Below, piece by piece: positions 9,468 through 19,544 of a stretch of 64,000 bases of DNA. How positions within the stretch are numbered: position 1 is the stretch's first letter; every line of letters starts with the position of its first letter. The notes below the pieces were generated by a model. That model saw nothing but the letters and a program-made list of their open reading frames with translations, was not told the DNA's origin and did no database searches. The stretch comes from Candidatus Enterovibrio altilux (GTDB lineage: Bacteria > Pseudomonadota > Gammaproteobacteria > Enterobacterales > Vibrionaceae). The DNA is taken from NCBI RefSeq assembly GCF_002381345.1, contig NZ_CP020660.1, positions 992,001-1,056,000 of the forward strand. Direction: 5' to 3'. The position numbers and the translations under genes are program-made.

Positions 9468-11309
9468 TTAATCCTTTAACTTGCTTTTATCACGTACAGC
9501 GCCTTTGTCTGCACTGGTGGCCAAGCTAGCATACGCTTTCAGGGCGAGGGATACGACACGCTCACGTGAAACAGGTTTCCAACCTCGTATATCAGCCTGA
9601 ATACGACGCATAGCAAGTTCTTCGTCATCCACTTTTAATACAATCGAACGGTTAGGGATGTCAATGATAATGATGTCTCCTTGTTGAACTAAACCAATAA
9701 TACCACCACTAGCCGCTTCTGGTGAAATATGACCAATAGATAAACCACTGGTTCCACCAGAAAAACGACCATCAGTGATCAATGCACAGGCTTTACCTAA
9801 TCCCATGGATTTGAGGTAAGTGGTAGGGTATAACATTTCCTGCATACCAGGACCTCCTTTAGGGCCTTCAAAGCGAATAACCACTACTTCGCCAGTTCTT
9901 ACTGCACCAGACAAAATTCCATCGACGGCATCTTCTTGAGCCTCAAACACATGTGCTGGACCGTGGAAAACAAGGCTATCTGTGTCAACACCAGCAGTTT
10001 TAACTATACAGCCATTTAGAGCAAGGTTGCCACTTAAAACAGCCAGACCGCCATCTTGGCTAAAGGCATTTTCACGTGTACGGATACAACCATTTTTACG
10101 GTCCTTATCTAGTGTATCCCAGCGACAGTTTTGTGAAAAAGCTTTGGTCGTACGAATACCAGCTGGACCCGCACGAAAAAAAGTTTGTACATCTTCATCT
10201 TCAGTCACCATTATGTCGTATTGTATAATGGTGTCTGCCATGGGTTGACCTAATACAGTAGGAACATTGGTATGCAGAAGGTGTGCTCGCGCTAATTCGC
10301 CCAAGATACCGATAATACCGCCAGCTCGGTGTACATCCTCCATGTGGTATTGCTGAGTCGATGGTGACACTTTACAGAGATAAGGAACGCGACGAGATAT
10401 GCGATCAATATCATGCATATTAAAATTAATTTCACCTTCTTGAGCTGCAGCTATTAAGTGCAAAACCGTATTACTCGACCCTCCCATAGCAATATCTACC
10501 GCTGTGGCATTCTCGAAAGATAATCTACTGGCAATATTACGTGGTAAGGCAGAAACATCATTTTGTTCATAATAACGCTTCGTTAATTCAACAATAAGTT
10601 GGCCTGCTTTAAAAAATAGCTTTTCGCGGTCGACATGAGTGGCCAACATTGAACCATTGCCAGGTAGACTAAGACCAAGTGCTTCGGTCAAACAATTCAT
10701 GGAATTCGCGGTAAACATACCTGAGCATGAACCACAGGTTGGACATGCTGAACGTTCAATTTGCTTGCTTTGCTCATCAGAAACTTTGGCATTCGCGCCT
10801 TGGATAATGGCATCAACCAGATCCAATTTTAAAATTTGATCGGAAAGTTTTATTTTACCTGCTTCCATTGGTCCGCCAGACGCAAAGATTACAGGAATAT
10901 TAATACGCATGGCTGCCATCAGCATGCCAGGGGTTATTTTATCGCAGTTTGAGATGCATACCATGGCATCGACACAGTGTGCATTTATCATATATTCAAC
11001 AGAATCGGCAATGAGTTCACGTGAAGGTAGGCTGTACAGCATGCCTCCATGACCCATAGCAATACCATCATCAACCGCTATGGTATTGAATTCTTTTGCA
11101 ATACCTCCCGTTTTTTCAATCACTCGTGCAACCAATTGGCCTATATCTTTTAAGTGAATATGACCTGGAACGAATTGAGTGAATGAATTAACCACTGCTA
11201 TGATTGGTTTACCAAAATCTTCATCTTTAACACCTGTTGCACGCCAAAGAGCACGCGCTCCAGCCATATTACGGCCATGAGTAGTGGTGGCTGAACGGTA
11301 TTTAGGCAT
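9468..11309 (-). CDS. ilvD: Dihydroxy-acid dehydratase IlvD
   Basis: Iron-sulfur dehydratase converting 2,3-dihydroxy-isovalerate and -methylvalerate to the 2-oxo acids, the third step of valine/isoleucine synthesis. At 613 residues it matches the family length. Cluster cysteines appear in [11 protein letters not shown] and [12 protein letters not shown], and the C-terminal [19 protein letters not shown] signature is intact. AAGGAT precedes the ATG at a good distance. In Vibrio and E. coli it sits inside an ilv operon (ilvG/M/E/D/A); here it stands alone between IS remnants with unrelated neighbours, so the operon was broken up or moved. Whether the other ilv genes survive elsewhere cannot be seen. 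Confidence 0.97.
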   Translation of the reverse strand: MPKYRSATTTHGRNMAGARALWRATGVKDEDFGKPIIAVVNSFTQFVPGHIHLKDIGQLVARVIEKTGGIAKEFNTIAVDDGIAMGHGGMLYSLPSRELIADSVEYMINAHCVDAMVCISNCDKITPGMLMAAMRINIPVIFASGGPMEAGKIKLSDQILKLDLVDAIIQGANAKVSDEQSKQIERSACPTCGSCSGMFTANSMNCLTEALGLSLPGNGSMLATHVDREKLFFKAGQLIVELTKRYYEQNDVSALPRNIASRLSFENATAVDIAMGGSSNTVLHLIAAAQEGEINFNMHDIDRISRRVPYLCKVSPSTQQYHMEDVHRAGGIIGILGELARAHLLHTNVPTVLGQPMADTIIQYDIMVTEDEDVQTFFRAGPAGIRTTKAFSQNCRWDTLDKDRKNGCIRTRENAFSQDGGLAVLSGNLALNGCIVKTAGVDTDSLVFHGPAHVFEAQEDAVDGILSGAVRTGEVVVIRFEGPKGGPGMQEMLYPTTYLKSMGLGKACALITDGRFSGGTSGLSIGHISPEAASGGIIGLVQQGDIIIIDIPNRSIVLKVDDEELAMRRIQADIRGWKPVSRERVVSLALKAYASLATSADKGAVRDKSKLKD

Positions 11310-11337
11310 TTTTTATCCTTCAATACAGTGTATTTGG

Positions 11338-11425
11338 CTTATCCATAGACTGGAATATTTAAGTGAGCCTGGTTATTTAGAACGTAAATCAATAATTTAG
11401 TTTCTTGATTTAGGGAACTACATAA
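11338..11425 (-). repeat. Left-end remnant of the IS5-family element
   Basis: About 85 bases upstream of ilvD match the first part of the repeated element on the minus strand: the left terminal region (GTTCCCTAAATCAAGAAAC), the TTCTAAATAACCAGGCTCAC segment and ATATTCCAGTCTATG. Only this 5' scrap remains. It occupies the ilvD promoter region, which may affect expression. Confidence 0.6.
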
Positions 11426-11458
11426 GATAATTAAGAATATATGTTATTTTTGTGCTAC

Positions 11459-12481
11459 TTATTCTAAATGTAAGTCTAATGGGGTTTTACTGTTTCTGCC
11501 GCCAATTTCACGCATTAATCGAGGGACAACATACCCAGAAACTTCTTGTATCAATCTAGCCATTAAGACTCTAGCTTCTTCATCTTCCACCAAAAAATGT
11601 GCTGCACCTTTTACCTTATCCAAGACATGCAAGTAATAAGGCAGGATGCCCGCATCAAATAAAGTATTACTTAATTTTTTCAACGCATCTACGGAATCAT
11701 TGATGCCACGAAGCAGCACACTTTGGTTTAGTAGCGTGACATCTATTTGTTTGAGTTTTGCCATTGCCCCCCTCAACTCTTCATTAATTTCATTAGCATG
11801 GTTGATATGAGTCACCAGTACGACATTCAATCTCGAAGAACCTAGTATGTGAATAAGTGCTGACGTCACACGTGAAGGTATGACGACAGGTAAGCGGCTA
11901 TGTATACGAAGGCGGGTTACATGTGATACTTCTTCGATAGCATCTATTAGCCATTCAAGCTCATGGTCTTTTGCCATCAACGGGTCACCGCCAGAGAGGA
12001 TAACTTCATCTATCTCGAGATGTTTATGTAAGTAATTGATTGCTTCGCGCCAAATTTTTTTATTCCCTTTATTATATTGATAAGGAAAGTGACGACGAAA
12101 ACAATAACGACAGTTAATAGCGCAACCACCTTTCACTATGATGAGCACCCTATTTTTGTATTTGTGTAGTAGACCCGCAAGTGAATTACTTTGCTCCTCG
12201 AGCGGATCTGTGCTGAAATTCTTCGTGTTTTCAAACTCGTTTACCACGGGTAGTACTTGGCGCAGCAGTGGGTCATTAGGATTTCCTTTTTCCATTCTAT
12301 CGATAAAACTCTGTGGCACACGTTGTGCAAATAAGACTTGAGCAGAAAAACCGGACGTCCATTGCGAAGGTTCTATATCAAGTTGTTGTAGAAGCATTCT
12401 AGGATCTGAGACAGAATTTCCCAACTCTTTAAGCCAGTTTTGCTCAACAGACGAGGTGTCTCGAGTTATTATGTACGACAT
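11459..12481 (-). CDS. epmB: EF-P (R)-beta-lysine-forming lysine 2,3-aminomutase EpmB
   Basis: Radical-SAM, PLP-dependent lysine 2,3-aminomutase that makes (R)-beta-lysine for modification of elongation factor P. The 340-residue product has the CxxxCxxC cluster motif at Cys120, Cys124 and Cys127 ([17 protein letters not shown]) and the conserved [10 protein letters not shown] and [13 protein letters not shown] segments, the latter in the PLP-binding region. It is divergent from efp with only 34 bases between starts, the classical arrangement, so the two promoters must overlap coding sequence. The ligase EpmA is not in the window. Confidence 0.95.
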   Translation of the reverse strand: MSYIITRDTSSVEQNWLKELGNSVSDPRMLLQQLDIEPSQWTSGFSAQVLFAQRVPQSFIDRMEKGNPNDPLLRQVLPVVNEFENTKNFSTDPLEEQSNSLAGLLHKYKNRVLIIVKGGCAINCRYCFRRHFPYQYNKGNKKIWREAINYLHKHLEIDEVILSGGDPLMAKDHELEWLIDAIEEVSHVTRLRIHSRLPVVIPSRVTSALIHILGSSRLNVVLVTHINHANEINEELRGAMAKLKQIDVTLLNQSVLLRGINDSVDALKKLSNTLFDAGILPYYLHVLDKVKGAAHFLVEDEEARVLMARLIQEVSGYVVPRLMREIGGRNSKTPLDLHLE

Positions 12482-12515
12482 TTATGATAACTTCGCTGAT
12501 GTTAAGAGGATAAAT

Positions 12516-13082
12516 ATGGCATTTTTTAGCACTAATGAGTTCCATGGTGGAATGAAAATTATGCTTGATAATGAGCCTTGTGTCATTATCGAAAACGAAT
12601 TTGTTAAGCCTGGTAAAGGCCAAGCTTTCAATCGCATTAAAATTCGTAAGTTACTTTCAGGCAAAGTTCTGGAGAAGACTTTCAAATCGGGTGAAACAGT
12701 GGAAGCTGCTGACGTTATGGAGTGCGCGTTAGATTACTTGTATTCTGATGGCGCATTCTGGCACTTCATGGACGCAGAATCTTTTGAACAAATTGATGCT
12801 GATGAAAAAGCTGTTGGCGATAATATTAAGTGGTTGAAAGAAAACGATCGTTGCACTTTGACACTATGGAACGGTAATCCAATAGCAGTTACCCCACCAA
12901 ACTTTGTTGAACTGAAAATTATAACAACTGATCCTGGTCTCAGAGGTGATACAGCAGGTACTGGCGGTAAGCCTGCAATTCTGGTCACCGGGGCTGTGGT
13001 TCGTGTTCCTCTATTCATCCAGGTTGGCGAAGTAATCAAAGTAGATACTCGTTCTGGAGAATACGTAAGCCGCGTAAAGTAA
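12516..13082 (+). CDS. efp: Translation elongation factor P
   Basis: Binds between the ribosomal P and E sites and relieves stalling at consecutive prolines. The start is the ATG at 12516, with TAAGAGGA just ahead; this gives 188 residues starting [17 protein letters not shown] as in other EF-Ps, and the longer frame upstream runs back across the epmB start. Lys34, the beta-lysylation site, is present in VKPGKGQAF. All three beta-barrel domains are complete, ending [10 protein letters not shown]. The adjacent epmB shows the modification pathway is probably kept. A terminator follows at 13095. Confidence 0.97.
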   Translation: MAFFSTNEFHGGMKIMLDNEPCVIIENEFVKPGKGQAFNRIKIRKLLSGKVLEKTFKSGETVEAADVMECALDYLYSDGAFWHFMDAESFEQIDADEKAVGDNIKWLKENDRCTLTLWNGNPIAVTPPNFVELKIITTDPGLRGDTAGTGGKPAILVTGAVVRVPLFIQVGEVIKVDTRSGEYVSRVK

Positions 13083-13094
13083 TTATGCAACAAT

Positions 13095-13122
13095 AAAAAA
13101 GGCCATATTGATGGCCTTTTTT
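13095..13122 (+). terminator. Rho-independent terminator of efp
   Basis: An AAAAAAGGCCAT arm pairs with ATGGCCTTTTTT around a four-base ATTG loop, followed by more T residues, 12 bases after the efp stop. Nearly symmetrical, so it could work in both directions. Confidence 0.85.
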
Positions 13123-13153
13123 ATTCTTAGGGTGGAAAAAGGGGGGATACGTT

Positions 13154-13509
13154 TTATCTATTAGCTACGCAGGAAATCTTCGGCTCACATTCCCCAATCA
13201 TTTCTTCTTTCTCTGTTGTTTGTGTACGCTGTGTAAGCTGAAAATTTTTTACATTAATACCGTGCAATATCATCTCATTTTTGCCGGTGATAACGAGCCT
13301 AAACTCTACCTGTGCACAGGTAAGGTCAACAATAATACTTACCTTACAGTTACGTCTTCATTAAATTAAACGCGAGTATTACCTTCCAATAACAATTAAC
13401 GTACTACATGAACCTAATGTTTGCCACGTCAGCTCACCACCGCGACAACTTTCTTTATTACTACTTGCATTTTTAACGGGCTCATGGACCACTATATCCT
13501 ATTAAACAT
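13154..13509 (-). pseudogene. Relic of an unrecognised small gene
   Basis: On the minus strand an ATG at 13509 opens a frame of about 38 codons (MFNRIVVHEP through ESCRGGELTWQTLGSC), then breaks. After two frame changes the reading resumes as a 60-codon stretch (VDLTCAQVEFRLVITGKNEM through IGECEPKISCVANR) ending in TAA at 13154. Taken together it looks like a protein of about 118 residues, cysteine-containing, broken near 13370. I do not recognise the family. It lies next to the efp terminator and before a block of IS copies. Confidence 0.4.
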
Positions 13510-13513
13510 AGTA

Positions 13514-13853
13514 CTTGGTTTCCTACTTCAAATTCAGATAACAAATTTCAAAATGATTAATTATTAGAGACTCGCTTTAGTTGTAGGGTACATTTAGCTC
13601 TGTTAGCTTATTTAATGCCTTGATCATGGCTTAGGTTTCGTTAATCTGAATTGTGTGTTCCTTTAGGTCCTCTGTCCTTCCCAGTAATTTTTTTGACTCG
13701 AAACATTGACGTCTTTGGTAGGTAATGTTTATGGTAATAATACTTCATTTTCCAATGCTGATTTGAACCATCTAACTACTTGTAACTGACCATTAAATTA
13801 CGCGGATCATCTCATTTAATACGGACGGGTTCGTAGCATTGTCTGATATTGTA
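13514..13853 (-). mobile_element. 3' part of an IS5-family copy (minus strand)
   Basis: Starts with a worn right terminal repeat (CTTGGTTTCCTACTTCAAATTCAG) and runs through the transposase C-terminal region in reverse, stopping near the segment encoding AYDT. It is interrupted at 13853 by the left end of the next, plus-strand copy. Together with that copy it forms another inverted pair with right ends on both sides, but joined at a different point from the five type I loci. Confidence 0.7.
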
Positions 13854-14902
13854 AATTTTGCTTCCTAAATCAGGGAACTAAGTCATTAATCTACGCTCTA
13901 AACAGCTAGGCTGGCTTAAATATTCAAACCTATGAACAAGCTTCTCTACAAAACAACTAATTGGAACCAGCATAATGAAGCTTTAGTTAATCGTAGCTAA
14001 CTAATAGTCTGGATTTATGAAGAAGCCATTCAGCTATTGCATCAAACTAAGCGAGGTAATTAGGGCAGACCTCATTTATTTAGTAACTTAGTCATGACGA
14101 CAGCTTTCATGGTGACATGCATATTTTTAATGTCACTGAGAGGTCAGCAAGCATTCATTAATTTTGTTTGCCAGCTTGCTCAACTGTCGTTGTCATACCC
14201 TCACTATTCATGCATTAGCAAGCAAACCAAAATGGTTAACGTCACGTTCAAAACGAAAATAAAGAAACCATCCAGCACTTAGCCATTAAGTCTGCAGAGC
14301 TCAAAATCTACGGTGAAAGAGAATGGAAAATAAAAAAGCATGGCACTGATGGGAAACGGCTAGTCTGGCGCCAGTTACATTTAGCGATAGATATAAATAC
14401 ACATGCAATTATTGCTGCTGCGTTAAATGCATCAAATGTGACTGACGGTAAAGTACTACTAACTTGCTGAAACAGATCTGTCAAAAAATGAATGAAATAC
14501 CAACCTATAATACTTACGACATCAGACCATGTTACGAAACCATGCGGATTAAGCGAGCGGTTCCACTCACCCCACCAAGAAAAGAAGCACTTTTTAGTAA
14601 CACTGTCATTCACGTAATTTATCGGTCAGCTACCAGAAATTATACGATTCCAATCAACATTGAAAAACTAGGTATAACTACCATAAACGTTGCCCTATCA
14701 GAGGCGGGCAAGGTTTCGAATTAAAAAATTTTTAGATGAACATTGAGCTTAAGAGATCACAATGCCTAAATTAGCGAAACTTACGCTATGATCAAAGCAT
14801 TACATAAGCTGACCAGATTAAGTATACCTAAAATAAAAGCGCTTGTTTAATCGTTAATCATATTAGTATTTGCTCTCTGAACTCGAATTAGCCAATAAAT
14901 CC
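13854..14902 (+). mobile_element. Near full-length dead IS5-family (IS903-like) copy
   Basis: About 1,050 bases from the left end (TTTTGCTTCCTAAATCAGGG) to a worn right end (GAATTAGCCAATAAATCC). The plus strand encodes transposase pieces in order: FSNLVM-like N terminus with the LRGQQAFINFV helix region, YPHYSCISKQ, a first-aspartate region (here IKSAELKIYGE, normally IDSTGLKVYGE), the LHLAIDINTHAIIAA strand, the IRPCYETMRIKRAVPLTPPRK segment and the tail LRDHNA. Several frameshifts and stops make it non-functional. This is one of the best copies for recognising the family. Confidence 0.8.
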
Positions 14903-15375
14903 TGGTTAAGTCGCCACATAAACGAGGTCTTTCATTATTGACCTGCTTAGTTTGATTCCATAGCTGAATAATTTCTGCATCAATCCAGAATGTTAGTGAA
15001 CCACTATTGATTAAAGATTGATTACACTGTTTTTAATTAATTGTTTTGTAGCGAAGTCTCTACATAGACCTGAATATTTCAGTGAATCTAGCTGTTTAGA
15101 GTGTTGCTTAAAAATTTAGCTCCCTAATTTAGAAAATAAAGCTGATTACCATCAATATTTTTTAGCAGAAACAGCACTGTTTTTAGTTAAAGAATTACCG
15201 GTAAAGACATTTAGCCTAAGGGAACATACAGCTCAGATTAGCGAAACTTGCATCATGATAAAAGCATTACATACGTTAATAACGATTAAGTATATCTAAC
15301 ACAAAAGAGAATGCCTAATAGTAAATCATGTTAAGATTTGCTATCTAAACTTGAATTAAAAGGCAAAAGTGGTGT
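14903..15375. mobile_element. IS5-family inverted junction remnant (type I junction)
   Basis: Positions 14903-15143 are the left-end portion of a minus-strand copy, ending in the left repeat (CCCTAATTTAGAAAATAAAGC). From 15144 the 3' tail of a plus-strand copy follows (ATTTTTTAGCAG through LRE.T.QI and MIKAL) to a worn right end near 15370. The join point is the same as at 7303, 21922, 42770 and 44745. The rest of the inverted copy seems to have been removed or replaced by the neighbouring copy at 13854-14902. Confidence 0.75.
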
Positions 15376-15403
15376 CATAAGCGAAAAGCATGATACTTCA
15401 TTA

Positions 15404-15854
15404 ATGTTCAGCCAAGTCTGTTTGAGCAAGGTAAGTAGCACTGCTACCGTCAGTAATAATTTGATGCGTTTCACTCAGCTACAATTATTTCATTTGCATT
15501 TATATCTACCGCTAAATGTAACTTGCGCTAAACTCACCATATACCATTAGTGTCACGCTTTTTTATTTTTTATTCGCCGTCATCGTAGACTGTTGACCCC
15601 ATAAGATCAATGGCTCAACTACGAAATAAACGAATTTTTTATGATTATCCTGCTTAGTTTAATTCCATAGCTTAATAACTTTTTCATCAATTCAGAATGT
15701 TAATTAACCACACTTAATTAGAGTTTGATTATATTACTTTCAGTTAGTTCTTGTGTAGCGAAGCTTGCTTATAAACTTAAATATTTAAGTGAACATAGCT
15801 GTTTAGAGAGTAGATTAATAATTTAATTCTCTCATTTAGGAAACAAAGTCAATA
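15404..15854 (-). mobile_element. Internally deleted IS5-family copy (minus strand)
   Basis: About 450 bases on the minus strand: a middle piece of the transposase (15404-15618, including the reversed IDxTG region GACCCCATAAGATCAATGG) fused to the left-end region (15625-15854) that ends TCATTTAGGAAACAAAGTC. At least 200 bases between are missing. Positions 15855-15974 then lead into engB and contain no recognisable feature apart from an AT-rich stretch. Confidence 0.7.
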
Positions 15855-15974
15855 TCACGATATACACGCATGTCATAATGGTATTATTATCGAGTCAAAA
15901 CTAAGCATGATTATTCTACATTATTTCATATAAAAATAATCAGTTAACTACATACAGTCAAAACGGAGTTAACA

Positions 15975-16610
15975 GTGAATTTTGCACTTAACTATCGTAA
16001 CACCCACTTTATTACCAGTGCACCTGACATACACGCCCTGCCTACTGATACCGGGATCGAAATTGCCTTTGCTGGCAGATCGAACGCTGGCAAATCAAGC
16101 TCTATTAATAGGCTATGCGATCATAAGAGTCTGGTAAAGGTGAGTAAAACACCTGGCCGTACACAATTAATTAACCTTTTTAAAGTGGATGAGGGATTTC
16201 ACATCGTTGACTTACCTGGATATGGTTTCGCTCAAGTACCTTTGAAAGTAAAGTTAAAATGGCAACAATCACTGGGAAAATATTTGCAAAAACGTGATCA
16301 ACTCAAAGGCTTGGTAGTGTTAATGGACATTCGTCACCCACTTAAAGATCTCGATCAGCAATTAATTTTTTGGGCAGTAAATAGCAAGTTACCTGTACTT
16401 GTCTTGCTAACTAAATGCGACAAGTTAAAAAAAGGTGCATATAAGGCGAAGTTGGTTAAAGTACGTGAAGCCTCTAAAGACTTTGGTGGTGATGTTGAAG
16501 TCGAGCTCTATTCATCACTAAAAGGCATTGGGGTAAATAAACTTTTCAAAAAACTTAATGGCTGGTATTCCCCATACCATGAAAACAGTGTTAATACAGA
16601 CGTAAAATAA
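15975..16610 (+). CDS. engB: Ribosome biogenesis GTPase EngB (YihA/YsxC)
   Basis: Essential small GTPase needed for large ribosomal subunit assembly. The 211-residue product starts with GTG at 15975, after CGGAGTTAAC. The P-loop GRSNAGKSS is at residues 34-42, followed by the G3 motif DLPGYGFA and G4 TKCDK (usually TKAD). In many gammaproteobacteria it lies near polA and the Spot 42 RNA gene; neither is visible here and IS remnants fill both flanks. Intact. Confidence 0.95.
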   Translation: MNFALNYRNTHFITSAPDIHALPTDTGIEIAFAGRSNAGKSSSINRLCDHKSLVKVSKTPGRTQLINLFKVDEGFHIVDLPGYGFAQVPLKVKLKWQQSLGKYLQKRDQLKGLVVLMDIRHPLKDLDQQLIFWAVNSKLPVLVLLTKCDKLKKGAYKAKLVKVREASKDFGGDVEVELYSSLKGIGVNKLFKKLNGWYSPYHENSVNTDVK

Positions 16611-16611
16611 G

Positions 16612-16965
16612 AGACTTTGTTTAGTTTGGCTTCCTAAATCAAAGTAATTCATTATAAATTCACGCTCTAAACAGCTAAGTTCACTCAAATATTCAGAGTC
16701 TATGCATAAGTTTCACTACAACACAACTAATAAAATACAGCATAATCAAGCTTTAATCAATCATAGCTCGCTAATTTTTTGAGGTCATGAAAAGGCTATT
16801 TAGCCATAAAATTAAACTAAGCTGGGTAATCATGGGAGACTTCGTTTATTTAAAAACTTAGCCATTACGGCGGTCCTCATGGTTAAATGATTATTTTCAA
16901 TACCATTGAGTGATCTTCAACGATTCATGAATCCTGTTTTTAAACTTGCTCAATAGCAAATGCAG
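16612..16965 (+). mobile_element. 5' third of an IS5-family copy
   Basis: Fills the gap between engB and the end of rpoH. It starts with a degenerate left end (GACTTTGTTTAGTTTGGCTTCCTAAATC), then the leader and the transposase N-terminal region (LSWVIMGDFVYL...LSHYGGPHG; ...IPLSDLQRFMNPVFKLAQ) and stops abruptly about 10 bases before the rpoH stop codon. The break right at the 3' end of rpoH suggests that the rest was lost in a rearrangement, and any rpoH terminator has gone too. Confidence 0.75.
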
Positions 16966-16973
16966 AATTACGC

Positions 16974-17837
16974 TTAAAAAATGTCACCTACTGCTTCTTT
17001 CAACTTACGCATTGCATTTTTTTCCAACTGACGAATACGTTCAGCTGATACGTCATAATATTCCGCAAGCGCTTGTAAAGTCACTTTATTGTCATCTAGC
17101 CAACGAGAACGAATTATATACTGGCTTCGCTCGTCTAACCCTAATATCGCATTCGAAAGTCTATGGTTAGCATGATGTTCCCAGTTTGCAGACTCTAGAT
17201 TCATAGCGACATCTGACGCTTTATCTTCCAGATAGAAGACTGGTGCTACAGATCCTTCACGATCATCGTCATCATTGCCGACATCAAAGCCTGCATCTTG
17301 CGCTGCAAGACGACTTTCCATTTCCCGCACTTCTGCAGTACCTACACCAAGGTGTTCGGCAACCATTTTAACTTCTTCTGCATTAAACCAACCAAGACGC
17401 TTTTTTGCCTTACGCAGGTTGAAAAATAATTTACGCTGCGCCTTAGTGGTAGCAACTTTCACAATACGCCAGTTACGTAGAACATATTCATGAATTTCTG
17501 CTTTGACCCAATGCACGGCAAAAGACACTAAACGAACACCCACTTCTGGATTGAAACGTTTAACCGCCTTCATCAATCCAATATTACCTTCTTGTACTAA
17601 GTCAGCAACAGGTAAACCATAGCCAGCATAACCACGAGCAATATGAACAACAAATCTCAGATGAGAAAGAATGAGACTTTTCGCCGCATTCAGATCTCCA
17701 GCGTAATGAAGTCGTTCTGCAAACACACGTTCTTCATCAGGTGATAACATTGGATAACTATTTACCTGTTGTAGGTAGCTATCTAGGCTATCCTTTGAGA
17801 TCGGGACTATTGCATACGACTCAGTTATCATTCTCAT
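16974..17837 (-). CDS. rpoH: RNA polymerase sigma-32 factor RpoH
   Basis: Heat-shock sigma factor that directs RNA polymerase to chaperone and protease promoters. At 287 residues it matches the family. Region 2 ([20 protein letters not shown] ... [14 protein letters not shown]) is intact, the RpoH box QRKLFFNLR lies at residues 134-142, and the region 4 helix-turn-helix ends [16 protein letters not shown]. It lies downstream of ftsYEX as in E. coli and Vibrio. A clear target lies in this window: the groES promoter at 45699-45735. Confidence 0.97.
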   Translation of the reverse strand: MRMITESYAIVPISKDSLDSYLQQVNSYPMLSPDEERVFAERLHYAGDLNAAKSLILSHLRFVVHIARGYAGYGLPVADLVQEGNIGLMKAVKRFNPEVGVRLVSFAVHWVKAEIHEYVLRNWRIVKVATTKAQRKLFFNLRKAKKRLGWFNAEEVKMVAEHLGVGTAEVREMESRLAAQDAGFDVGNDDDDREGSVAPVFYLEDKASDVAMNLESANWEHHANHRLSNAILGLDERSQYIIRSRWLDDNKVTLQALAEYYDVSAERIRQLEKNAMRKLKEAVGDIF

Positions 17838-17969
17838 TTCTTCCCAAATATATCGAATATATATGAACCAGTTTCAACTTTATCATACTCTACTTAAAAT
17901 CAACAAAATTCCAACTCCAGTAGAATAACGTTACTATTGTAACTACTATTATTTCTAAAATTTCAATTT

Positions 17970-18878
17970 TTATATGGGTTCAATCTCACGTAAATATTTG
18001 CTTACTGCCAATCGCGCGGCAAATAATCCTATAAAACCAGTGACCATCAATAAAATAAGACTTTCATCCATCCGCAAACCGTATAAGCAAAAACTACTAT
18101 TATACAATGTAGCTAATTTTGTCACCACCGTGTTTAAAAGCAGGCCATTGATTAGTGTCACCACCCAAGCAACCAATGCACCTGCAAGTGCCAACCATAC
18201 GCCAGTGTACAAATAAGGTCGAATTATGTAACTATCCGTTGCGCCAACTAGCTTTAAGACTTGAATTACCGCTTTTTGGTTCAACACCTGCAAACGCAGA
18301 GTATTACCAATGATCAAAAATACCCCTATTAACATTAAACTAGCAAATACCAAAGTTAAGGTTAACACCAAGGATTTAATCGCTACCATACGTTGCAACC
18401 AATCGCTATCGAAACGGACTTCCTCCACTAATGATTCAGCAAGAAGCTTAGCGGCAAGCACTCTAGTAAGAACTACATCATCATTAGTTGCAGTTACCAC
18501 AATGACCGAAGGCAACGGATTGCTGTCTAATAAACTGATGGCTTCATCTAACCCTTGAATTTGCTTCAGTTGAGTAAGACCTTCATCAGGAGAAATAAAT
18601 GCCGCACTGTCAATACCTTCCCATTGCGAGAGCTTATTATAGAACGAGTCAATGGCCGAATCAGAAGCATCTTGGTTCATATACACAGTGAGTTGGTTTT
18701 GAACTCGCCATGCTTCAGCCATCATCATGACATTTTTGACCAGCATAAATAATGTCGTTGGTAGCGCGAGTGAAAATGCAAGTGCCAACACCGTAAGCAT
18801 ATTACCCAAAGGCCTGTTGAGTAGATCGCGAAATGCTTGACCACCCTGCTGCTTGTGTAACGCAATGAAGTTAGTCAT
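17970..18878 (-). CDS. ftsX: Cell division protein FtsX
   Basis: Membrane subunit of the FtsEX complex, which couples division to peptidoglycan amidase activation. I place the start at the ATG at 18878, giving MTNFIALHKQQGGQAFRDL and 302 residues; it overlaps the ftsE stop by 8 bases. The product has four membrane segments: one near residue 35, then a periplasmic loop of about 120 residues, then three in the C-terminal half (around 180-205, 230-250, 275-295). It is slightly shorter at the N terminus than the E. coli protein (352), as is usual for Vibrio. Intact. Confidence 0.93.
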   Translation of the reverse strand: MTNFIALHKQQGGQAFRDLLNRPLGNMLTVLALAFSLALPTTLFMLVKNVMMMAEAWRVQNQLTVYMNQDASDSAIDSFYNKLSQWEGIDSAAFISPDEGLTQLKQIQGLDEAISLLDSNPLPSVIVVTATNDDVVLTRVLAAKLLAESLVEEVRFDSDWLQRMVAIKSLVLTLTLVFASLMLIGVFLIIGNTLRLQVLNQKAVIQVLKLVGATDSYIIRPYLYTGVWLALAGALVAWVVTLINGLLLNTVVTKLATLYNSSFCLYGLRMDESLILLMVTGFIGLFAARLAVSKYLREIEPI

Positions 18879-19539
18879 GTAGAGGCACCTCAAATAAATG
18901 TCCGCCATTCAAATCAAAACGACGCATGTCATAGCGATACAGCAAAGATGTATCGTTTGTGGCCATTAATACTGTTACCCCAGCCTGATTAAACTGACAG
19001 AATAACTCCATAATTTGTGCCGACAATGTGATATCACAGTTACCTGATGACTCATCTGAAAGCAGTACTTGTGGCTGGTTCACTACCGCACGAGCAATGC
19101 CAACTCTCTGCTGTTCACCGCCAGATAGTTGAGTCGGAAAGCATGCAATTTTATCGAGTATACCTACTCTATCTAGCGCTACCGATACACGCTTTTTTAC
19201 ATGAAATTCATCGGCTTGCTCTATGCGAAGTGGCAAAGCCACATTGTCAAACACACTGCGATCCGTCAAAAGTTGATAATCTTGAAAAATTATTCCAATG
19301 TGGCGGCGTAAAAAAGGTATTTCTTTACGATTCATTTTGGTGATATCGTGACCATTAAACAAAATTTGCCCATCATTTGGTCGTTCTATTGCACAGAGCA
19401 ACTTCAGCAAAGTACTTTTCCCAGCACCTGAATGACCAGTCAGAAACGCCATATCACCTTTTGGTAGATGAAAGTTTACTTTTTGTAATGCTTGCTGCCC
19501 ACCACTGTAAACTTTGCTTACCTGCTGAAATTGAATCAT
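18871..19539 (-). CDS. ftsE: Cell division ATP-binding protein FtsE, H-loop altered
   Basis: ABC-type ATPase partner of FtsX. The start is set to the ATG at 19539, since AGGAGG lies 10 bases ahead; a TTG three codons earlier is only one base from it. The product is 222 residues. Walker A GHSGAGKST is at 35-43 and the signature LSGGEQQR at 138-145. Two departures from the family stand out: the Walker B/D-loop reads DESSGNCD (162-169) where FtsE usually has DEPTGNLD, and the switch histidine of MATHD is Asn195 (MATND, codon AAC). The Walker B Glu is kept. ATP turnover may be impaired, although the gene is otherwise open. Confidence 0.93.
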   Translation of the reverse strand: MIQFQQVSKVYSGGQQALQKVNFHLPKGDMAFLTGHSGAGKSTLLKLLCAIERPNDGQILFNGHDITKMNRKEIPFLRRHIGIIFQDYQLLTDRSVFDNVALPLRIEQADEFHVKKRVSVALDRVGILDKIACFPTQLSGGEQQRVGIARAVVNQPQVLLSDESSGNCDITLSAQIMELFCQFNQAGVTVLMATNDTSLLYRYDMRRFDLNGGHLFEVPLHD

Positions 19540-19544
19540 GCTGG

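Noticed and set aside
9558-9573. CTCACGTGAAACA in ilvD as a second parS
   Set aside because: Only 12 of 16 positions match, and the sequence is explained by conserved ilvD codons.
14308-14724. Overlapping open frames of 86 and 101 codons
   Set aside because: Both are shadows or broken pieces of the plus-strand transposase in the copy at 13854-14902.
15855-15974. Spot 42 RNA gene upstream of engB
   Set aside because: The conserved 5' sequence of that RNA is not present in this spacer.
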